In this document: positions 12,313 to 14,940 of the stretch, piece after piece | How positions within the stretch are numbered: the stretch's first letter is position 1 | Layout of the letters: each line of letters opens with the position of its first letter | From: Thiobacillus sp. UBA2186 | Lineage (GTDB): Bacteria; Pseudomonadota; Gammaproteobacteria; Burkholderiales; Thiobacillaceae | Assembly: GCA_002327405.1 (NCBI GenBank) | Contig: DCVO01000171.1 | Span: 1 to 14,940 of the forward strand | Direction: 5' to 3' | DNA: 14,940 nt | The notes under the pieces: model-generated | Database searches by the model: none | Told to the model about the DNA's origin: nothing | Seen by the model: the letters and a program-made list of their open reading frames with translations, nothing else | Position numbers and translations under genes: made by a program

Positions 12313-13787
12313 ACGCATCACCTGTCCGCATCCTGGTGGTCGACGACGACACAGTGGACCGCAAGGCCGTGCGCCGCGCGCTGGCCGCCGATGCCGAATA
12401 CGCATTCGTCGTGAGCGAGGCGGACACCGGCGCGCAGGGCCTGCAGCTGGCGCGCGCGGAAAGGCCGGACTGCATCCTGCTCGATTACCACCTACCCGAC
12501 CTGAGCGGCCTGGAGCTTCTGACCGAGCTGGCGGCCGATCCGGGGGAACCGCCGCCTGTGATCAAGCTGACCGGCACCGACAATGCGGCTGTGGCGGTGG
12601 AGGCCATGCGCCGCGGCGCGCGCGACTACCTGGTGAAAGACGGCGAGGGCCAATACCTGCAATTGCTGCCCGCAGTGATCAAGCGCGTGCTGGCGGAGGA
12701 GCGGACGCGGCGCGAGAAGCGCCAGGCCGAGTCCAAGTACCGCAGCCTGGTGGAGCAGATCCCGGCCATCACCTACATTGCCGCGCTGGACGCGCCCAAC
12801 AAGCTGCTCTATGTCAGCCCGCAAGCCCAGTTGCTGGGCATTGCGCCAGAGGCATGGCTGGCGGACCCGGATGCGCGCCTGCGCCAGATCCATGCCGAGG
12901 ACCGCGAGCGCGCGCTGCGCGAGTTCGAGCGCAGCCGCCTCTCCGGCGAGCCGCTGCGTTGCGAATACCGCATGCTCACGCGCAGCGGCAAGCTGCTTTG
13001 GTTTTCCGACCGCGCCAGCGTGGTGCGCGACGAAGCCGGGGAGCGCCTGTTCCTGCAGGGGGTGATGACCAATATCACCTCCGCCAAACAGAAGGAACAA
13101 GAGCTGCTGGAATCACGCGAACTGATGCGCAACCTGGCCCGGCATCAGGTCGGCGTGCGCGAGGAAGAGCGCAGCCGCATCGCACGCGACGTGCACGATG
13201 AGCTTGGCCAGAAACTCACCGCCCTGCAACTGGAGGCTTCCATACTGAGCGCGCGCTACCACGATGATCCGCCGGAATTGAGCCAGAAGTTGCATGCCAT
13301 GCTTGCCCTCATCGACGCCACCATGGATTCGGTACGCGCCATCGCCGCCGACCTGCGCCCCCCCGTGCTGGACCTGGGGCTGGCGCCCGCGATCGAATGG
13401 CAGGTGCAGGAATTCCGGCGGCGCACCGGCATCGCCTGCGAGCTTGCGCTGGGCGACGACGACATCGAACTCGACGCAGAGCGCGCCACGGCGGTGTTCC
13501 GCATGCTGCAGGAAGCCCTCACCAACGTGGCGCGGCATGCGCGCGCCACCCAGGTCGAGATTGTGCTACGGGTGTGGGAAGGCACGCTGCAACTCACGGT
13601 CGAGGACAACGGCGTGGGCATGCCGGCCCAGCGGCCGCGCGGAAAAAAATCCTTCGGCCTGCTTGGCTTGCGTGAGCGTGCGCTCATGCTGGGCGGCGAG
13701 GTGGATATCGACAGCCGGCCGGGCAGGACAATAGTGCGCATCACGCTGCCCGTAGCCGGCGCAACATTGGAGGAGGGGAAAGTATGA
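12309..13787 (+). CDS. REC-PAS-HisKA_3 hybrid sensor histidine kinase (NarX/DesK class)
   Basis: A 492-aa soluble kinase. REC, about 6-128: Asp12-Asp13, Asp59 in LLDYHLPD, Thr88 and Lys110. PAS, about 140-262. HisKA_3 dimerisation box with His296 (IARDVHDELGQKLTAL). HATPase_c, about 392-482: Asn406 (EALTNVARHA), DNGVGM (433-438) and FGLLGLRERA. The receiver is N-terminal, so it is an input that another kinase can phosphorylate, and the output is transfer to a NarL-type regulator, encoded next. The REC-PAS half is a close paralogue of residues 1-262 of the upstream GGDEF-EAL protein. The ATG at 12309 overlaps the preceding stop; the frame is open for about 340 codons further upstream, but that part is the GC-rich shadow of the EAL gene. 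The stop overlaps the regulator gene (ATGA). Confidence 0.95.
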   Translation: MNASPVRILVVDDDTVDRKAVRRALAADAEYAFVVSEADTGAQGLQLARAERPDCILLDYHLPDLSGLELLTELAADPGEPPPVIKLTGTDNAAVAVEAMRRGARDYLVKDGEGQYLQLLPAVIKRVLAEERTRREKRQAESKYRSLVEQIPAITYIAALDAPNKLLYVSPQAQLLGIAPEAWLADPDARLRQIHAEDRERALREFERSRLSGEPLRCEYRMLTRSGKLLWFSDRASVVRDEAGERLFLQGVMTNITSAKQKEQELLESRELMRNLARHQVGVREEERSRIARDVHDELGQKLTALQLEASILSARYHDDPPELSQKLHAMLALIDATMDSVRAIAADLRPPVLDLGLAPAIEWQVQEFRRRTGIACELALGDDDIELDAERATAVFRMLQEALTNVARHARATQVEIVLRVWEGTLQLTVEDNGVGMPAQRPRGKKSFGLLGLRERALMLGGEVDIDSRPGRTIVRITLPVAGATLEEGKV

Positions 13788-14416
13788 TCCGGGTACTGAT
13801 CGCGGACGACCATGCCATCGTGCGCGAGGGCCTGAAGCAGGTGCTGGCCGGGGCCGAGGGCATCGCCGTGGCAGGCGAGGCGGCTGACGGGCATGAGGTC
13901 ATGGAGCGTGTGCGCAAGGGCGGATGGGATGTGCTTGTTCTGGACATGAACATGCCGGGGCCTTCCGGGGTCGATCTCATCAAGCGCATCAAGGTGCACA
14001 AGCCGGAAGCCAAGGTGCTAGTGCTCAGCATGCACGGCGAGGACCAGTTTGCGTTGCGCACGCTGAGGGCAGGTGCATCGGGCTACCTGACCAAGGGCAG
14101 CGCCCCGGACGTCATTGCCTCGGCGATCCGCCGCATCGCAGCCGGCGGCCGCCACATCAGCCCCGCTCTGGCCGAGACGCTGGCGTTCGAACTTGACCCG
14201 TTTCGCGTCAAGGCACCGCACGAACTGCTTTCCGAACGCGAAGCCCAGGTGCTGCGCCTGCTTGCCTCGGGGGAAAGCGTCGCCGACATTGCCGGGCAAC
14301 TCTGCTTGTCGGCCAATACCATCAGCACCCACAAACATCGCCTGATGCGCAAGCTGGGCGTCGCCAACAATGCAGAGTTGCTGCGCTACGCCTTGAAGGC
14401 CGGGCTGGCCGAATAA
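13784..14416 (+). CDS. NarL/FixJ-family response regulator (REC-LuxR HTH)
   Basis: A 210-aa DNA-binding regulator. The receiver (1-120) has Asp8-Asp9, phosphoacceptor Asp54 (LVLDMNMPGPSG), Ser82 and Lys104 (YLTKGS). The LuxR-type helix-turn-helix (about 146-208) carries LLSEREAQVLRLLASGESVADIA, then LCLSANTISTHKHRLMRKLGV with the recognition helix. It is the expected partner of the HisKA_3 kinase encoded just upstream; the pair overlaps by ATGA, and a strong AGGAGG (about 13771-13776) precedes the ATG by 7 nt. Targets are not visible. The GACAG palindrome before rpoS, and the operon's own promoter, are candidates only by position. Confidence 0.96.
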   Translation: MIRVLIADDHAIVREGLKQVLAGAEGIAVAGEAADGHEVMERVRKGGWDVLVLDMNMPGPSGVDLIKRIKVHKPEAKVLVLSMHGEDQFALRTLRAGASGYLTKGSAPDVIASAIRRIAAGGRHISPALAETLAFELDPFRVKAPHELLSEREAQVLRLLASGESVADIAGQLCLSANTISTHKHRLMRKLGVANNAELLRYALKAGLAE

Positions 14417-14550
14417 GCCCCGCTTGTAAAGATTCCTTGACAGCCTGTCGGGCCATCCATGACAGCAAGTGCCTGCGTGTCGTGACTGTGCTCATCGCCG
14501 GATTCCCCTAAGCTTCGCCTACGTTATTTTGATCAGCGAGGGGGAGCGAA
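14417..14550 (+). promoter_or_regulatory. rpoS upstream region with a GACAG palindrome
   Basis: The 134-nt gap holds an exact 11-bp palindrome GACAG-C-CTGTC (14439-14449) and a third GACAG at 14461-14465. A consensus -35 hexamer TTGACA (14437-14442) overlaps the palindrome but has no matching -10 at 16-18 bp. TAAGCT (14509-14514) is a weak -10 candidate without a -35. GAGGGGGAG (14538-14546) is the rpoS ribosome site. No intrinsic terminator for the preceding operon is seen, so read-through into rpoS is possible. Confidence 0.4.
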
Positions 14551-14940
14551 ATGCTGGATACGTCATATCAGGAAGAAGATCTGAACGAAGCCATGGGGGG
14601 TGCTGAAGAGCCGGCGGATGGCGCAGAGGAGGTGGACTACGCGCTCGGCGACGTGCCTTACGATGTCACCCAGCAATATCTCAACGAGATCGGCCGCTAT
14701 CCGCTGCTGACGGCCAGCGAGGAACAGGCACTGACGCGGCGCGTGCGCGCCGGCGACCACGCGGCGCGCCAGCAGATGATCGAGCGCAACCTGCGTCTGG
14801 TGGTGAACATCGCCAAGCACTACCTGAACCGCGGCCTGCCGTTGCTCGACCTGATCGAAGAAGGCAATCTGGGCCTGATGCACGCCCTCGAGAAGTTCGA
14901 CCCGGAACGCGGTTTCCGCTTTTCCACCTATGCCACCTGG
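14551..14940 (+). CDS. rpoS: RNA polymerase sigma factor RpoS, N-terminal part (runs off the window edge)
   Basis: The first 130 codons are present. An acidic N-terminal tail (about 1-36) leads into region 1.2, DVTQQYLNEIGRYPLL (about 44-59). Region 2 follows: MIERNLRLVVNIAKHYLNRGLPLLDLIEEGNLGL, then HALEKFDPERGFRFSTYATW at the window end (core binding and -10 recognition). The short region 1 and the DVTQxYLNEIG start separate it from the housekeeping RpoD, which has a much longer N-terminus, and match RpoS, the stationary-phase and general-stress sigma factor. The ATG has a strong Shine-Dalgarno. In many proteobacteria nlpD precedes rpoS; here the signalling operon does. Confidence 0.93.
   Translation, partial: MLDTSYQEEDLNEAMGGAEEPADGAEEVDYALGDVPYDVTQQYLNEIGRYPLLTASEEQALTRRVRAGDHAARQQMIERNLRLVVNIAKHYLNRGLPLLDLIEEGNLGLMHALEKFDPERGFRFSTYATW

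Noticed and set aside
9664..12405. A 913-codon open frame on the minus strand opposite the GGDEF-EAL gene, and similar long antisense frames at 3417-4769, 4594-6111 and 1861-3249
   Set aside because: They mirror strongly coding, domain-bearing plus-strand genes in high-GC DNA, have His/Gln/Arg/Ala-rich compositions without recognisable domains, and lack ribosome sites.
14437..14465. sigma-70 promoter from the consensus TTGACA before rpoS
   Set aside because: No acceptable -10 hexamer occurs 16-18 bp downstream, so it is kept only as part of a possible operator region.

Overview
The window (GC-rich, about 60-65% in genes) looks like chromosome of a betaproteobacterium. The reasons are the gene order gpmI-envC-ctpA-(small ORF)-moeB, the RpoS sequence type and the high-GC codon usage. 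A member of the Nitrosomonadales/Rhodocyclales or a similar environmental lineage would fit, but genus cannot be decided from sequence alone.

Layout. Minus strand, 1-1761: a small ArsR-family repressor (1429-1761) with its own terminator, then an RND efflux operon (periplasmic adaptor 269-1306 and the first 44 codons of the inner-membrane permease, 1-134). The repressor has the Cys pair and spacing of the persulfide/redox sensors SqrR, BigR and HlyU. A 16-bp near-palindrome lies on the -10 box of the efflux promoter. Plus strand, 1864-6018: gpmI, envC and ctpA (glycolytic mutase, amidase activator, periplasmic processing protease), tightly packed. Plus strand, 6102-7441: a conserved-looking 132-aa protein of unknown function and a MoeB/ThiF-type adenylyltransferase, separated by an inverted repeat and a terminator-like hairpin.

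7442-7806 is a gene-free stretch. It holds two near-identical 63-bp hairpin repeats in direct orientation, around a different inverted repeat with 9-bp internal periodicity, followed by a good sigma-70-type promoter. Three intergenic gaps (135-268, 6501-6688, 7500-7617) carry inverted repeats whose arms are built from 8-9 bp tandem words. The words differ between sites but the architecture is shared.

7807-14416 is a five-gene signalling operon, most junctions being 4-bp ATGA overlaps. In order: a PAS-PAS histidine kinase whose second PAS carries the FixL heme-pocket His and Arg; a single-domain Rcp1-like receiver; a REC-PAS-PAS-GGDEF-EAL c-di-GMP protein with a degenerate EAL site; a REC-PAS-HisKA_3 kinase (its REC-PAS half is a tandem paralogue of the preceding protein's); and a NarL-type DNA-binding response regulator. 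Downstream in the same direction is rpoS (14551 to the window edge). The set reads as a branched phosphorelay joining a possible O2/redox input to c-di-GMP and transcription, next to the general stress sigma factor. The wiring is inference.
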